Shown here: positions 16,391-25,971 of the stretch, one piece after another
How positions within the stretch are numbered: position 1 is the first letter of the stretch
Layout of the letters: each line of letters opens with the position of its first letter
Source: Endozoicomonas ascidiicola
Lineage (GTDB): Bacteria; Pseudomonadota; Gammaproteobacteria; Pseudomonadales; Endozoicomonadaceae
DNA: 64,000 nucleotides
Assembly: GCF_001646945.1 (NCBI RefSeq)
Contig: NZ_LUTV01000003.1
Span: forward strand, 142,582-206,581
Reading direction: 5' to 3'
Translations under genes and position numbers: made by a program
The notes under the pieces: generated by a model
Database searches by the model: none
Told to the model about the DNA's origin: nothing
What the model saw: the letters and a program-made list of their open reading frames with translations, nothing else

Positions 16391-17539
16391 TCATAATGTC
16401 TCAGGGGCCTGGTATTTGGATTCGTAACCGTCAGGAATGTTCAGTGTCGGCATCACGGGAGGTGCCATTTCATCACCCTGTCGGTAATACTTCAGCTGTT
16501 GTACATAAGCCAGAATCTGGGCAACAGCCATGTAAAGATCCCCTGGAATTTCCTGATCGATCTTTGTCGTGTAAAAAATGGCTCGAGCAAGTAATGCCGC
16601 TTCAATCACGGCAACTTTATGTTCTGCCGCAATTTCGCGGATTTTCAGCGCGGTTTCATCGGTGCCTTTGGCAATCACAAATGGGGCACCTGCTTTCTCC
16701 GGGGCATAACGCAGGGCAATGGCGTAGTGAGTCGGGTTGGTGATGATGACATCGGCTTCAGGTACTTTTTGCATCATGCGACGATTTGCTGCTTCCCTCT
16801 GCAGCTGTCGAACCCGGGCTTTTACTTCCGGTTTACCGTCCTGATTCTTAAATTCTTCTTTGACCTCTTCTTTGGTCATCATGATTTTCTTGTTGTGTTG
16901 AAACAGCTGCCACGGGGCATCAATCAGGGCAATAATGCCAAGGGTAGCTGCGTAAGCAATCATGGCAATCGCCAGAACCTGAAGACCCTGGCTGAATGCG
17001 ACCGGTAATGGCACACGAGACAGGCTGAGTAATAACGGATAATAGTCGTACAGCAACCAAAGCAGGCAACCGATGACCAGCCCGACTTTCAAGATGGACT
17101 TCAGAAGTTCCATTAACGACGCCAGGGAAAAGACTTTGCCAAACCACTGAGCGGGGTTAATTCGAGAGAATTTCGGGCTCATTAAGCTCGGGCTCATCAC
17201 CCATCCACCCAAAGCAACCGAACCTATCAGAACCGTCAAAACCAGCGTGATAAAAAATGGCGACAGGCTGGTAAATGCCGTTCTCAATGAGCTGTGCAAA
17301 TGTATGCCCATCTGCTTTTCAGCAAACACCGTTTCCCGACTCAGGGCCAGATTCAACCGGAGGATTCCCTCCATGGTTTCTACCATGGTGCCCGCCATCA
17401 GATAGAGCACGGCAGAGCCAGACAATAACGTCAGGCCGGTGACCAGTTCTTTAGAGCGGGGAATCTGGCCTTTTTCCCGGCTTTCCCGGCGGCGTTTCTC
17501 GCTGGGTTGTTCCGTGCGTTCCTGTGTACTGTCTGTCAT
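16391..17539 (-). CDS. flhB: Lateral flagellar export switch protein FlhB
   Basis: This 382-residue export-gate protein has four membrane segments and a cytoplasmic domain with the self-cleavage motif N268-P-T-H. Cleavage there switches export from hook to filament subunits. The ATG at 17539 lies 1 bp after the fliR stop and gives the usual N-terminus (ERTEQPSEKRRRE). The open frame extends further upstream, but that part is fliR in another frame. Confidence 0.92.
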   Translation of the reverse strand: MTDSTQERTEQPSEKRRRESREKGQIPRSKELVTGLTLLSGSAVLYLMAGTMVETMEGILRLNLALSRETVFAEKQMGIHLHSSLRTAFTSLSPFFITLVLTVLIGSVALGGWVMSPSLMSPKFSRINPAQWFGKVFSLASLMELLKSILKVGLVIGCLLWLLYDYYPLLLSLSRVPLPVAFSQGLQVLAIAMIAYAATLGIIALIDAPWQLFQHNKKIMMTKEEVKEEFKNQDGKPEVKARVRQLQREAANRRMMQKVPEADVIITNPTHYAIALRYAPEKAGAPFVIAKGTDETALKIREIAAEHKVAVIEAALLARAIFYTTKIDQEIPGDLYMAVAQILAYVQQLKYYRQGDEMAPPVMPTLNIPDGYESKYQAPETL

Positions 17540-17540
17540 C

Positions 17541-18308
17541 TCAGTTGACCGTCCACTGTCGTAAATACAGTAGTGATTGATCACTGAGATCCACAAACAC
17601 GCTGGACATACTGTCCAGAGTAAACAGCATGGTGAACAGGCCCAGCAACAACGTCATGGGAAAACCCAAGGCAAAAATATTTAACTGTGCTGCAGCTCGA
17701 TTCATAACGCCAAAGGCCATATTCACCAGCAACATGCTGATGACCGCGGGCAAGGCTACTAAAAGACCACTGCTGAATAACCAGCCACCGCGCATCACCA
17801 GCTGCATAAATTGTGTGTTGTCGGGAGTGACACCGATAGGCAAAGTGCGGAAGCTTTCAACCAGCACCTGAACGATGACCATATGGCCATCCATCACCAG
17901 AAAAACCAGCAAGGCCATGGTCTGCAGCCACTTACCAATAATGGGTGTGCCCGGGCCATTGGTTGGGTCGTTCATAACGGCCATGGCTAAACCCATCTGC
18001 ATGGAAAGCACCTGACCAGTAAAAGCAAACACCGCCTGCCAGAGTAAAATAATAAATCCCATGGCAAGCCCAATGAGTGCCTGTTGGGCAATCAGCAGAA
18101 TGGCTTGAATCGACATGGGTTCAACGACAGGCAAAGGTGGCAACAACGGCGCAACCAGCACCGATAAACTTATGCACAACACAAGTCGTACATGGCGCGT
18201 CAAATTGTTGCGACCAAAGATAGGCATCAACCAGAGTGCGGCAGCAATACGACAGGCAGGCCAGATAATCTGACCAATCCATGCTGTGAGTTCAGCGGTT
18301 GTGACCAT
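17541..18308 (-). CDS. fliR: Lateral flagellar export protein FliR
   Basis: This hydrophobic protein of 255 residues forms the export-gate core with FliP and FliQ. It contains FliR-family segments such as GLAMGFIILLWQAVFAFTGQ and MAFGVMNRAAAQLNIFALGFP in outline. The ATG at 18308 just follows the fliQ stop; a TTG at 18317 is an alternative start overlapping fliQ. Confidence 0.9.
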   Translation of the reverse strand: MVTTAELTAWIGQIIWPACRIAAALWLMPIFGRNNLTRHVRLVLCISLSVLVAPLLPPLPVVEPMSIQAILLIAQQALIGLAMGFIILLWQAVFAFTGQVLSMQMGLAMAVMNDPTNGPGTPIIGKWLQTMALLVFLVMDGHMVIVQVLVESFRTLPIGVTPDNTQFMQLVMRGGWLFSSGLLVALPAVISMLLVNMAFGVMNRAAAQLNIFALGFPMTLLLGLFTMLFTLDSMSSVFVDLSDQSLLYLRQWTVN

Positions 18309-18309
18309 A

Positions 18310-18579
18310 TCAGCCAATCAACCCGGGAATATCCAGAAACAACTGTTCAAACAGTGCCAGCATTTGCTGCAGTAACCAGTGTCCTGCCACGCTCAGGGTT
18401 AACAGAGTGACTATCAGTTTGGGAAGAAAGCTGAGGGTCTGTTCATTGATCTGGGTCGTTGCCTGAAACAGCGCAACAATTAAACCCAGTACCAGCCCTG
18501 GGCCAATAATGACCGAAACCATAATGACAACCAGCATATGAGCCTGACGAAACAGATCGATTACAACTTCTGGAGTCAT
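18310..18579 (-). CDS. fliQ: Lateral flagellar export protein FliQ
   Basis: This 89-residue protein has two transmembrane helices and the FliQ N-terminus MTPEVVIDLFRQA, with the TTQINEQTLSFLPK loop between the helices. It is an export-gate component assembled with FliP and FliR. The ATG at 18579 is 4 bp after the fliP stop. The eight upstream codons in frame belong to the end of fliP. Confidence 0.9.
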   Translation of the reverse strand: MTPEVVIDLFRQAHMLVVIMVSVIIGPGLVLGLIVALFQATTQINEQTLSFLPKLIVTLLTLSVAGHWLLQQMLALFEQLFLDIPGLIG

Positions 18580-18583
18580 CTGA

Positions 18584-19333
18584 TTACCCGAAACTGGCGG
18601 CAAGTGTGCCGACGGTCATGCCCCAGCCATCCGCAAGCACAAACAGCATTAACTTAAAGGGCAACGAAATCACCAGCGGCGATAACATCATCATACCCAT
18701 GGCCATCAACACACTGGCGACCACCATATCGATCACAAGGAAGGGTATGAACAGCATAAAGCCAATTTGAAACGCCGTTTTCAGTTCACTCAAAATAAAC
18801 GACGGAATTAATACGCTGAACGGAATCTCATCAGCACTGAGCTGAGTTGGATTTCCGGAAATTTCCAGCATACGAACAAGGTCGGATTCTCTGGTTTGTC
18901 GCAACATAAATCCGCGCACGGGAACACTGGCAACAGATGCAGCCTCTTTAAGCGTCATTTCCTCTTGCATGTAAGGTTCAACTGCCTGGACATACACCTG
19001 ATCCAGCACCGGCTGCATGATAAACAGGGTCAGAAACAGCGCAAGCCCGACCAGCACAGGGTTCGGTGGTATTTGCTGAACACCCAGTGCCTGCCTCAAC
19101 AGGGAAAGCACGATGATAATCCGGGTGAAGCTGGTCATTACGAGCAACACGGCTGGCAGAAAAGACAGAGACGTCAGCAGTAACAGAATCTGCAGACTAG
19201 CGCTGTACTCTTGGCCACCGGATGCCTGAGTCATCTGGAAAAGTGGGATATTACCCAGAGCCGCCGGAGCAAACAAAAGCATACCCAGAAAACTGATTGG
19301 CAGAATTTTCTTTTTAAGGAGACTGAGTTTCAC
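18584..19333 (-). CDS. fliP: Lateral flagellar export protein FliP
   Basis: This 249-residue gate protein has a cleavable signal sequence ([17 protein letters not shown], then AALG) and four membrane segments. The FliP signature [16 protein letters not shown] is present. FliP forms the pore through which axial proteins leave. A GTG start overlaps the fliO stop (GTGA). Confidence 0.92.
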   Translation of the reverse strand: MKLSLLKKKILPISFLGMLLFAPAALGNIPLFQMTQASGGQEYSASLQILLLLTSLSFLPAVLLVMTSFTRIIIVLSLLRQALGVQQIPPNPVLVGLALFLTLFIMQPVLDQVYVQAVEPYMQEEMTLKEAASVASVPVRGFMLRQTRESDLVRMLEISGNPTQLSADEIPFSVLIPSFILSELKTAFQIGFMLFIPFLVIDMVVASVLMAMGMMMLSPLVISLPFKLMLFVLADGWGMTVGTLAASFG

Positions 19334-19755
19334 TGTTCCGCCACCTTGCTACCGCTGGTTTTAATGGCAGTACAACTTTTTAACAGGTGTGCGAATGCGC
19401 TGTTGTTTTGAACCGTCTGTTCTTCTGGCTCCACCGAATGCTCACCTAAACGTGTGATGCCACCGGCGGTAACGCCAATAATCATTACCTGATCACCCAC
19501 CTGCACCCGGCAAAGTTTCTCGCCACGGGCAAGAGGCAATGTTTCCAGTAATTTCATACGACTGCCGGCAACGGAATATCCACGCATGCGTTTCATTAAA
19601 AATGCCAACGCTAGAAACAGACCAAGCACAAACATCAGCATGGCACCGGTTTGTATGGCCCAACTCAAAGTATCGAGATTGCCGCTCTTCTCACTGGCAT
19701 ACACTGGCAGTGAGAAGGGCAGCGGTAGAGCTAACAGTAATGGTCGTATTTTCAA
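19330..19755 (-). CDS. fliO: Lateral flagellar assembly protein FliO
   Basis: This 141-residue protein has a signal-like start, one membrane helix ([21 protein letters not shown] region) and a short cytoplasmic domain ([20 protein letters not shown]). This is the FliO plan, a chaperone for FliP assembly. The likely TTG start overlaps the fliN stop. Confidence 0.85.
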   Translation of the reverse strand: MKIRPLLLALPLPFSLPVYASEKSGNLDTLSWAIQTGAMLMFVLGLFLALAFLMKRMRGYSVAGSRMKLLETLPLARGEKLCRVQVGDQVMIIGVTAGGITRLGEHSVEPEEQTVQNNSAFAHLLKSCTAIKTSGSKVAEQ

Positions 19756-20114
19756 TTTAGTTTGAACGCCGCATCGGCTGGCTGTTTGACTACGTGACTC
19801 AGTCGTATGCCGTATTGGCCATTCACTTCAACCACTTCGCCCTGGGCAATAAGTCGCCCATTCACTCGTACGTCCAGTGCTTCGCCGACTTTACGGTCAA
19901 GCTCAATCACCGAGTCCTGCTTAAGAGCCAGCAGTTCATTAATCGATAACTCGGCTTGCCCCACTTCCAGAGAAACGGTGACCGGAATATCAAGAATGAT
20001 GGACAGATCGGTGGTGTTATTGGCGTCATTGTCCAAAGGCAGGGCGGCATCATGCTCACTCTGTAGAGTAGCGTCAGAGTCAGTCGTTAACTGATCCATA
20101 AGTACATCAGACAT
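19752..20114 (-). CDS. fliN: Lateral flagellar motor switch protein FliN
   Basis: FliN forms the lower part of the C-ring with FliM. The 120-residue product has a variable acidic N-terminus and a complete SpoA domain (DIPVTVSLEVGQAELSINELLALKQDSVIEL, split motifs). Its end overlaps fliO, and fliM lies 18 bp upstream. Confidence 0.9.
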   Translation of the reverse strand: MSDVLMDQLTTDSDATLQSEHDAALPLDNDANNTTDLSIILDIPVTVSLEVGQAELSINELLALKQDSVIELDRKVGEALDVRVNGRLIAQGEVVEVNGQYGIRLSHVVKQPADAAFKLN

Positions 20115-20132
20115 ATAGAATTAACCTGGAAT

Positions 20133-21005
20133 TTAGAGTTCGGTAGTAAAGTTAGAAGCGCGATCGTTGCAGCCCATCACTTGCAGACAAAGCTGGTCGT
20201 TCATTTTCACCACCTGAGCGTTGAATAAATGACGCCCTGCGCTGTGAATATTGGCCACTGAGCTCATTCGGATGGGAATAAAATCACCAGGCTTTAACTG
20301 TTGTATATTTCGCAGTCGGGTTGTGTATTCACAGAGCGTTGCCGTGAGTGACACGGGCACGGTATGAAGTGCAGTATTCAATTCTTCAGGGTCAACAGAG
20401 GAAACGAAATGATCCGTATCGTCTTCTTGTAGCAGAGCGAAGCTTTCCCTGGACATCACAAAATGAATGTCGACGGTATTCGTTCCAATCGATAGCGTCA
20501 GGGTATGAAAAAGCTCGATTGGTTCTTGTTCACTTTTGCTGATGGCTTCATTACCGGACAGGGCTAGAAATTCAAGCCCGCTATTCTCAGTCACTTCTTC
20601 CAATGAACGCTGAAGCTGCGCAGTGATAAATCTGACCAGTTTACCGAGAAGGTGTTTTTCACTAATGGTTAAAGATGGCCTGGCTATTGACACCTCACCG
20701 TTACCACCGCAGGCGATATCCACCAGTATGGTGGGTATTAGCCGGTGAATAAATAGTCGTGCCTGGGCATGTTCTGCCACCGTGAAATGATGAGTGATGA
20801 ATTGATCATCCGCTATAACGGGTTGTTCTAGTGTTTCTTCCGAGGGTGGTCGTTGTTCGAGACAAATTGCTTCACCCCATTCTTTTTTGATAGTGCTAGC
20901 AAGTGCTTCAGTACATTTGCTTCCCATGGATTCAAACAGACCTGTCAGTGACTCTGATTGTGATGCAGCGTTGTTTCTACCTTGAATCAGATCAAAAGGT
21001 CTCAT
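20133..21005 (-). CDS. fliM: Lateral flagellar motor switch protein FliM, no CheY-binding peptide seen
   Basis: This 290-residue C-ring protein has a CheC-like middle domain and a C-terminal SpoA domain (ELNTALHTVPVSLTATL then LKPGDFIPI). Polar FliM proteins start with a short LSQxEIDALL-type peptide that binds CheY-P. Here the N-terminus reads MRPFDLIQGRNNAAS and nothing similar follows. The protein is also shorter than usual polar FliM. It is the first gene of the leftward block. The putative ribosome site AGGAG is 12 bp from the ATG. Confidence 0.85.
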   Translation of the reverse strand: MRPFDLIQGRNNAASQSESLTGLFESMGSKCTEALASTIKKEWGEAICLEQRPPSEETLEQPVIADDQFITHHFTVAEHAQARLFIHRLIPTILVDIACGGNGEVSIARPSLTISEKHLLGKLVRFITAQLQRSLEEVTENSGLEFLALSGNEAISKSEQEPIELFHTLTLSIGTNTVDIHFVMSRESFALLQEDDTDHFVSSVDPEELNTALHTVPVSLTATLCEYTTRLRNIQQLKPGDFIPIRMSSVANIHSAGRHLFNAQVVKMNDQLCLQVMGCNDRASNFTTEL

Positions 21006-21465
21006 TTTTACGAACTACTCCTCATTAGCCATTCAAGACAAAATAAATATGGCAACAAACGACCATAGTCAGACAAGCATCTTGGTGGTGTTATAAATAC
21101 TGAAGCTGTTGGATTCTAGAAAAGCGGTAGGCCAGTCTGAGAAATTTTGCGCATTAGAAAACGAATAGAGATTTTTGATAATAAGTGCAAGTACGCACAC
21201 TGCTGCGTACAAAACCTAAACAACAAGTGTTTATCTTTACTTAAATTTGAAATAGATTTGTGACGCGTTACTCATTATTCGAATTATATTGATACCGAGT
21301 AATGAAAATAGCGAATTTAGTGCGTCCAGACGATTTCGCGAAGCAGGACAAAATTACTTCATTTGCGAATCCGTAAACATACGTCATACCAATAGTGTGG
21401 TTAGTAATCTCGATTGGTGTTTGACTCGGATTTCCGATTTCTGAAAATCTAAAGTAAGCACCAAA
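21006..21465. other. Divergent fliM/motY intergenic region
   Basis: These 460 bp should hold the promoters of the fliM and motY-lafK units. I looked for sigma54 (TGGCAC-N5-TTGC) and sigma28 sites in both directions and found none that is convincing. The notable element is the inverted repeat at 21191-21210. Confidence 0.5.
21191..21210. promoter_or_regulatory. Perfect inverted repeat between fliM and motY
   Basis: GTACGCA and TGCGTAC, 7 bp each, are separated by 6 bp. The position in the middle of a divergent intergenic region suggests an operator for a regulator controlling entry into lateral flagellar expression. Confidence 0.4.
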
Positions 21466-22461
21466 ATGATAGCGACACTGTTATGTATATGCAGTCAGCA
21501 GCAGAATGGTCATGTAATAAAGCTATCAAAAGCCTATGCAGTCCGTTTCTTGATGCTTGTTTCAGTCTTGGCCATTTCCTCATTGGCTGATGCCGAGACT
21601 GTAGCACCATCCAAAGCAACAAGCTGGCAAGTTCAATATCCAGAAAAGCGACTGCATAGCGGGCGTTGGTCTGCGTCCAGTAAAGATACTGACTGTCGTT
21701 TAATATTGAACAGTTACACTAAGGGTGAATTGTATCTGCAAAGCAGAGATCAGAGCGAGTTGCAGCTTGTTCTTGATGCTCCTTTAACAACAGCCGCTCA
21801 AAGAAGTTCAGTCCTCCTTCTGGAGGCTGCGCCATGGCATGAATACACAGCGGCGACACGGCTTTCTAATGGCTCCTTCCAGGAAAATGGAACAGTGTTG
21901 TTCCGCCAAAATATCAGTCAATTGGCAGATAAGCTGTTTCAGGGGTATTGGGGGAGAATAAATCTAAAATCGACAGAAGGGAAAGAGCTCTCCATTGCCA
22001 TGTCATCTGTAGACTTCCAGGTGCCTTACAACGATTTCTCAGCCTGCCGGAAAAAACTGCCGCCAGTTCGTTTTGAAAAAATCAAAAAAACGTCAGTGTT
22101 CTTCGATTCAGGTGGCTCAGTACTCAATGATTCCAGCCCAGAGCTCGATCTTATTCGCCGTTATCAGGAATATGATCCAAAGGCTATCACCAGCATCACT
22201 ATTGATGGTTACTCAGACAGCAGTGGCCCTCAACTGAGAAATCTGGATTTATCCAGATACCGCGCGAAAGCCGTAGAAACTTACTTGATTAGTGCTGGTA
22301 TCGATAAAACGTTGATAAAGGCTGTGCGTCATCACGGTGAACGCTACCCGGATGCAAGTCAGCGCAGCAACAGACGTGTTGATGTGCGGCTTAACACAGA
22401 TAACGAGACGGTTAGACCTGATACCGACACCGCGGTCAAAGATGCCAAACTGGAAAAATAA
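21466..22461 (+). CDS. motY: Lateral MotY-like peptidoglycan-binding motor protein
   Basis: This 331-residue exported protein has a signal sequence (FLMLVSVLAISSLADA, cleavage near residue 43). The N-terminal domain is of the MotY type, and the OmpA-like C-terminal domain has DGYSDSSGPQLRNLDLSRYRA and RSNRRVDV. In Vibrio and Aeromonas such a protein forms the T ring that anchors the lateral stators to peptidoglycan. It is directly upstream of lafK, as in those lateral loci. The ATG at 21466 lacks a good ribosome site, and no better start was found. Confidence 0.82.
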   Translation: MIATLLCICSQQQNGHVIKLSKAYAVRFLMLVSVLAISSLADAETVAPSKATSWQVQYPEKRLHSGRWSASSKDTDCRLILNSYTKGELYLQSRDQSELQLVLDAPLTTAAQRSSVLLLEAAPWHEYTAATRLSNGSFQENGTVLFRQNISQLADKLFQGYWGRINLKSTEGKELSIAMSSVDFQVPYNDFSACRKKLPPVRFEKIKKTSVFFDSGGSVLNDSSPELDLIRRYQEYDPKAITSITIDGYSDSSGPQLRNLDLSRYRAKAVETYLISAGIDKTLIKAVRHHGERYPDASQRSNRRVDVRLNTDNETVRPDTDTAVKDAKLEK

Positions 22462-22492
22462 TTCCGCTTCAAAAGAGAGAACGTACCGGCAA

Positions 22493-23977
22493 ATGCATCG
22501 AATCCTTGTAGTGGATAGTGATCCACTGACGACCAGTTACCTGAGTGACCTGCTTAACAGCCAGGGGTTTCAGGTCGACCATGCTTCCTGTATTGAGCAG
22601 GCGCAATGTGTCGTCTCAGAGTGTTTGTACAGTCTGGTGATTATTGATGCAGATCTTTCCACTGGCGCGGAAAAAAGACAATCGTCTGGTGATGGTTACG
22701 AGCTTCATCAAAGGCTATCTATTTTACAGCCAGGATTGCCGGTTCTGCTGATCAGTGCGCACAACGATTTAGCAAAAGCCATCAATGCTATCAAGATGGG
22801 CGCTGTTGATTTTCTCTCCAAGCCGTTGAATGAAGCGGCGTTATTGAAATCAATTGGATCTGCGGTTAGCCATTCAGAGCATCAAAGTACGATTATTGCA
22901 GCCTCTCCTTCCAGCCTGCAAACCGTGCAGCTGGCTCGTAAAGTGGCCGCCTCACCGGCAACCGTGTTGATTACCGGTGAGAGTGGCACGGGCAAAGAAG
23001 TACTGTCCCGTTTTATTCATGATAATTCCTCCCGTGCTAAAGGCCCTTTTGTTGCCGTGAATTGTGCAGCGTTACCTGAGAGCATGCTGGAGTCGATCTT
23101 GTTTGGCCATGAAAAAGGCGCGTTTACGGGGGCAACCAGTCGCAGGGAAGGTAAATTTGAACAAGCCAACGGCGGCACACTGTTTCTGGATGAAGTCGCA
23201 GAAATGCCGTTGGCTCAACAGGCAAAATTACTGCGTGTGCTGCAGGAGCGTGAAGTTGACCGCCTTGGCGGTAATGCACCGATTAAACTCAATGTTCGTG
23301 TTGTGGCAGCAACCAATCAGGATCTTCGTCAGCAGGTAGTAAACGGCACCTTTCGTGAAGATTTGTATTACCGTTTGAATGTGTTCCCCATTCATTGGGC
23401 GCCATTGAGAGAGCGTCGGGAAGATATTCTTCCACTGGCGAATGCGTTGTTGAAACGTTCGGCGCTTCAGGAAAAATTACAGCCACCGGTTTTGTCACCG
23501 GAGGCTGAACTATGCCTTCAGAATCATCAATGGCCTGGCAATGTTCGCGAGCTGGATAATGTATTGCAACGTGCAGTAGTGATGTCCAGTCATCTTGTTA
23601 TACGTCCTGATGATCTGATGTTGGAATCAGTATCTGCACCGCTTGCACCTAAAGAGGTTTTAGAGGTTTTGCAGACTGAAGCGATTCCGGTCAAAAACGC
23701 TCAAACTGAAATTTCCCGGGAAATTGAGCAGTTGCCACAGCCCGGACGCAAAAAAGCAGAGCTTCAGCATATCGTTCGATGTCTTCATGAACATCAGGGG
23801 CATCGCGGAAAAACGGCAGAAGCCCTTGGTATATCGACCCGCATGCTCCGCTACAAACTGGCTCGCCTGCGCGAAATGGGCATCAATACAGAACATTTAT
23901 CGTCTAATGAGAAAGCGTCAGGCAGATTTTCTGCTTATCGCTTTGATGCTGACAACCGACATTTGATTTACGCCTGA
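22493..23977 (+). CDS. lafK: Sigma54-dependent lateral flagellar activator LafK
   Basis: This 494-residue regulator has three domains. The receiver domain (about 1-115) has D8, D10, D52 and K110 in place, so phosphorylation is possible. The AAA+ domain has Walker A GESGTGKE (162-169), the sigma54-contact motif GAFTGA (209-214) and Walker B LFLDE (about 230-234). The C-terminal Fis-type helix-turn-helix reads GKTAEALGISTRMLRYKL. It would activate early lateral genes, including the flgB promoter at 31678. The ATG at 22493 starts the receiver (HRILVVDSDP); the open frame upstream overlaps motY. Confidence 0.9.
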   Translation: MHRILVVDSDPLTTSYLSDLLNSQGFQVDHASCIEQAQCVVSECLYSLVIIDADLSTGAEKRQSSGDGYELHQRLSILQPGLPVLLISAHNDLAKAINAIKMGAVDFLSKPLNEAALLKSIGSAVSHSEHQSTIIAASPSSLQTVQLARKVAASPATVLITGESGTGKEVLSRFIHDNSSRAKGPFVAVNCAALPESMLESILFGHEKGAFTGATSRREGKFEQANGGTLFLDEVAEMPLAQQAKLLRVLQEREVDRLGGNAPIKLNVRVVAATNQDLRQQVVNGTFREDLYYRLNVFPIHWAPLRERREDILPLANALLKRSALQEKLQPPVLSPEAELCLQNHQWPGNVRELDNVLQRAVVMSSHLVIRPDDLMLESVSAPLAPKEVLEVLQTEAIPVKNAQTEISREIEQLPQPGRKKAELQHIVRCLHEHQGHRGKTAEALGISTRMLRYKLARLREMGINTEHLSSNEKASGRFSAYRFDADNRHLIYA

Positions 23978-24005
23978 GACCGGGCAGAGATAGACAGGAA
24001 TACCC

Positions 24006-24344
24006 ATGAACATAACGCCTCTGGTCGAAATGCCAAATTCAGGTTCATTGTCCGCAGCATCGGTTGATACGGTGCAACCACAAATACTGGCAGGTGCCTC
24101 TGGTGAATTACCAGACACTGACCGGGTAGCATTTTCTGATCTGTTTGAACTGGCCGTCGAGCAGGTCAATCATCGTCAAGAGGTAGCGGACAAAGCGCGT
24201 CATGCTGTCGAAATCGGAGCCAGCGACGATGTAGCCGGCGCCATGATTCTCAGTCAGAAATCCAGTTTAAGTTTTCAAACAATGATGCAGGTTCGTAACC
24301 GGGTGGTATCCGCTTATGAAACTGTTTTCAATATGCCGGTTTAA
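24006..24344 (+). CDS. fliE: Lateral flagellar hook-basal body junction protein FliE
   Basis: This 112-residue protein links the MS ring to the rod. The conserved C-terminal half is recognisable: AFSDLFELAVEQVN, DVAGAMILSQKSSLSFQTMMQVRN and VVSAYETVFNMPV. It lies 28 bp after lafK and is the first structural gene of the fliEFGHIJ operon. Confidence 0.88.
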   Translation: MNITPLVEMPNSGSLSAASVDTVQPQILAGASGELPDTDRVAFSDLFELAVEQVNHRQEVADKARHAVEIGASDDVAGAMILSQKSSLSFQTMMQVRNRVVSAYETVFNMPV

Positions 24345-24360
24345 GGGGTGAGTTGGTAAC

Positions 24361-25968
24361 GTGACACAAGCCCAGACTCAGGAAACGCTTCAGACAACGG
24401 CATCCAGCCGCCCGCTGCTGGAAACACTCACGGCTAAAGCGCGTAACTTACGCGCTTCTTTGCCTGAATCCATCACCAATCGGTTGCCGACGGGGCAGAT
24501 GCTGCTGTTTGCCGGTATTGGCTTTGCTGCCCTCGTGGCGGTTCTGGGAACACTCTGGTTTTGGCAGGGTGACGACAACTGGCGTCCATTGTTCGGTGGT
24601 CAGGAACAGTTTGATACGGCGGGTGTCGTTGGTGTTTTGGATGGTCAGGCTATTCCTTATCGCCTTGACCCCAATTCTGGCCAGATATTGGTGCCAGACC
24701 ACAGTATTGCCAGTGCTCGTATGCAAATGGCCGTTGCCGGTATTACACCAAAATTGCCCGCGGGTATGGAATTGCTGGAAAGTGGCAGTGCTCTCGGGCG
24801 CAGTCAGTTTGTTGAGAAAACGCGCTATAACCAGGGCATGGAAGGTGAGCTGTCTAAAACGATCATGACACTGAATGCAGTGCGGAATGCCCGGGTTCAC
24901 ATCTCTATTCCAGAGCGCAGTGCGTTTATGCGGGGTCAGTCACAGGCCACTGCATCTGTCGTCTTGGATCTTAAGCCTGGCATGCAGCTGGATTCACGAC
25001 AGGTGAACGCCGTTATTCATCTGGTCGCTGGTAGTCGCTCTGAACTGCAGCCAGAAAATGTAAATGTACTGGATCAGTACGGCACATTGCTCACCGGTCA
25101 GCCTGATGAACTGAACCTGTCAAATCGCCAGATCACCCATACACGACAAATGGAAAGGCAATATATTGAGCGCATTCTCAATTTGCTGGAACCGGTGGTG
25201 GGCAGTGGCAATATACGGGTTCAGGTCACAGCAGATGTTGATTACAGCGTTGTGGAAAAAACCAGTGAAGGTTTTGATCCTGAAAGCGCTGTGGTTCGTA
25301 GCGAAAGCATTTCTTCTGAGGCAGACAATAGTACAGAAAATACGACCACTGCCGGTCAACCTGCGGCTGTTGTGCCAGGGGCTGACAGTCAGCAACGGCA
25401 AAAATCCCAATCGGTTCGTAACTTTGAGCTGGGTAGAACGGTCAGCAACATTCGAGAAGCCACAGGGCAGATTCGCAAGCTGAGCGTTGCCATTGTTATT
25501 AATAGTCTTCCATCGGTCAGTAACACAGAGTTTCCACCAGAGCAGTTGGCCCTTATGAACTCCCTGGCAAGAGAAGCGGTGGGTTTTGATGAGGCGCGTG
25601 GCGATGTGATGAGTCTTCATAGCCTGCCATTCCTGCAATCCATGATTGCCCAGTCCGGCCAGAGTCAGTGGGAAAATACCCTGCAGGAATACACCGGGCA
25701 ATCCGCTGCCAACGTGATGGCCATGCTGGCTATTGTTTTGGTGGCGATTTGTCTGGGTCTGCTGCTTCGAGTCTTTATACTCCGCAGAAGGCCAATCACA
25801 CAAATTCAAGCACCAGTCGAGCTATCCCCCGTTGATCTTCTGACGCCGGAAGGCGTATTGGTCACGCCAAACACGCCTCAGCAGACTCTGGAACAGGCAC
25901 GAATAATGGCCACCGAGCGACCAGAGTTGATTGCTCATGTTCTGAAACAGTGGATTAAGCCGGAGTAA
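24361..25968 (+). CDS. fliF: Lateral flagellar MS-ring protein FliF
   Basis: This 535-residue membrane protein forms the MS ring. There is a transmembrane helix near residues 43-66, then periplasmic ring-building motifs (EGELSKTIMTLNAVRNARVHISIPE in pieces). A second helix lies near 453-474 (MAMLAIVLVAICLGLLL), followed by the FliG-binding tail. A GTG start follows a GGGGTGAG ribosome site 8 bp upstream. Confidence 0.92.
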   Translation: MTQAQTQETLQTTASSRPLLETLTAKARNLRASLPESITNRLPTGQMLLFAGIGFAALVAVLGTLWFWQGDDNWRPLFGGQEQFDTAGVVGVLDGQAIPYRLDPNSGQILVPDHSIASARMQMAVAGITPKLPAGMELLESGSALGRSQFVEKTRYNQGMEGELSKTIMTLNAVRNARVHISIPERSAFMRGQSQATASVVLDLKPGMQLDSRQVNAVIHLVAGSRSELQPENVNVLDQYGTLLTGQPDELNLSNRQITHTRQMERQYIERILNLLEPVVGSGNIRVQVTADVDYSVVEKTSEGFDPESAVVRSESISSEADNSTENTTTAGQPAAVVPGADSQQRQKSQSVRNFELGRTVSNIREATGQIRKLSVAIVINSLPSVSNTEFPPEQLALMNSLAREAVGFDEARGDVMSLHSLPFLQSMIAQSGQSQWENTLQEYTGQSAANVMAMLAIVLVAICLGLLLRVFILRRRPITQIQAPVELSPVDLLTPEGVLVTPNTPQQTLEQARIMATERPELIAHVLKQWIKPE

Positions 25969-25971
25969 ATC

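Noticed and set aside
21047-21061. Sigma54-like site upstream of fliM on the minus strand
   Set aside because: TGG and TTGC are present, but their spacing is one base short of the fixed -24/-12 distance.
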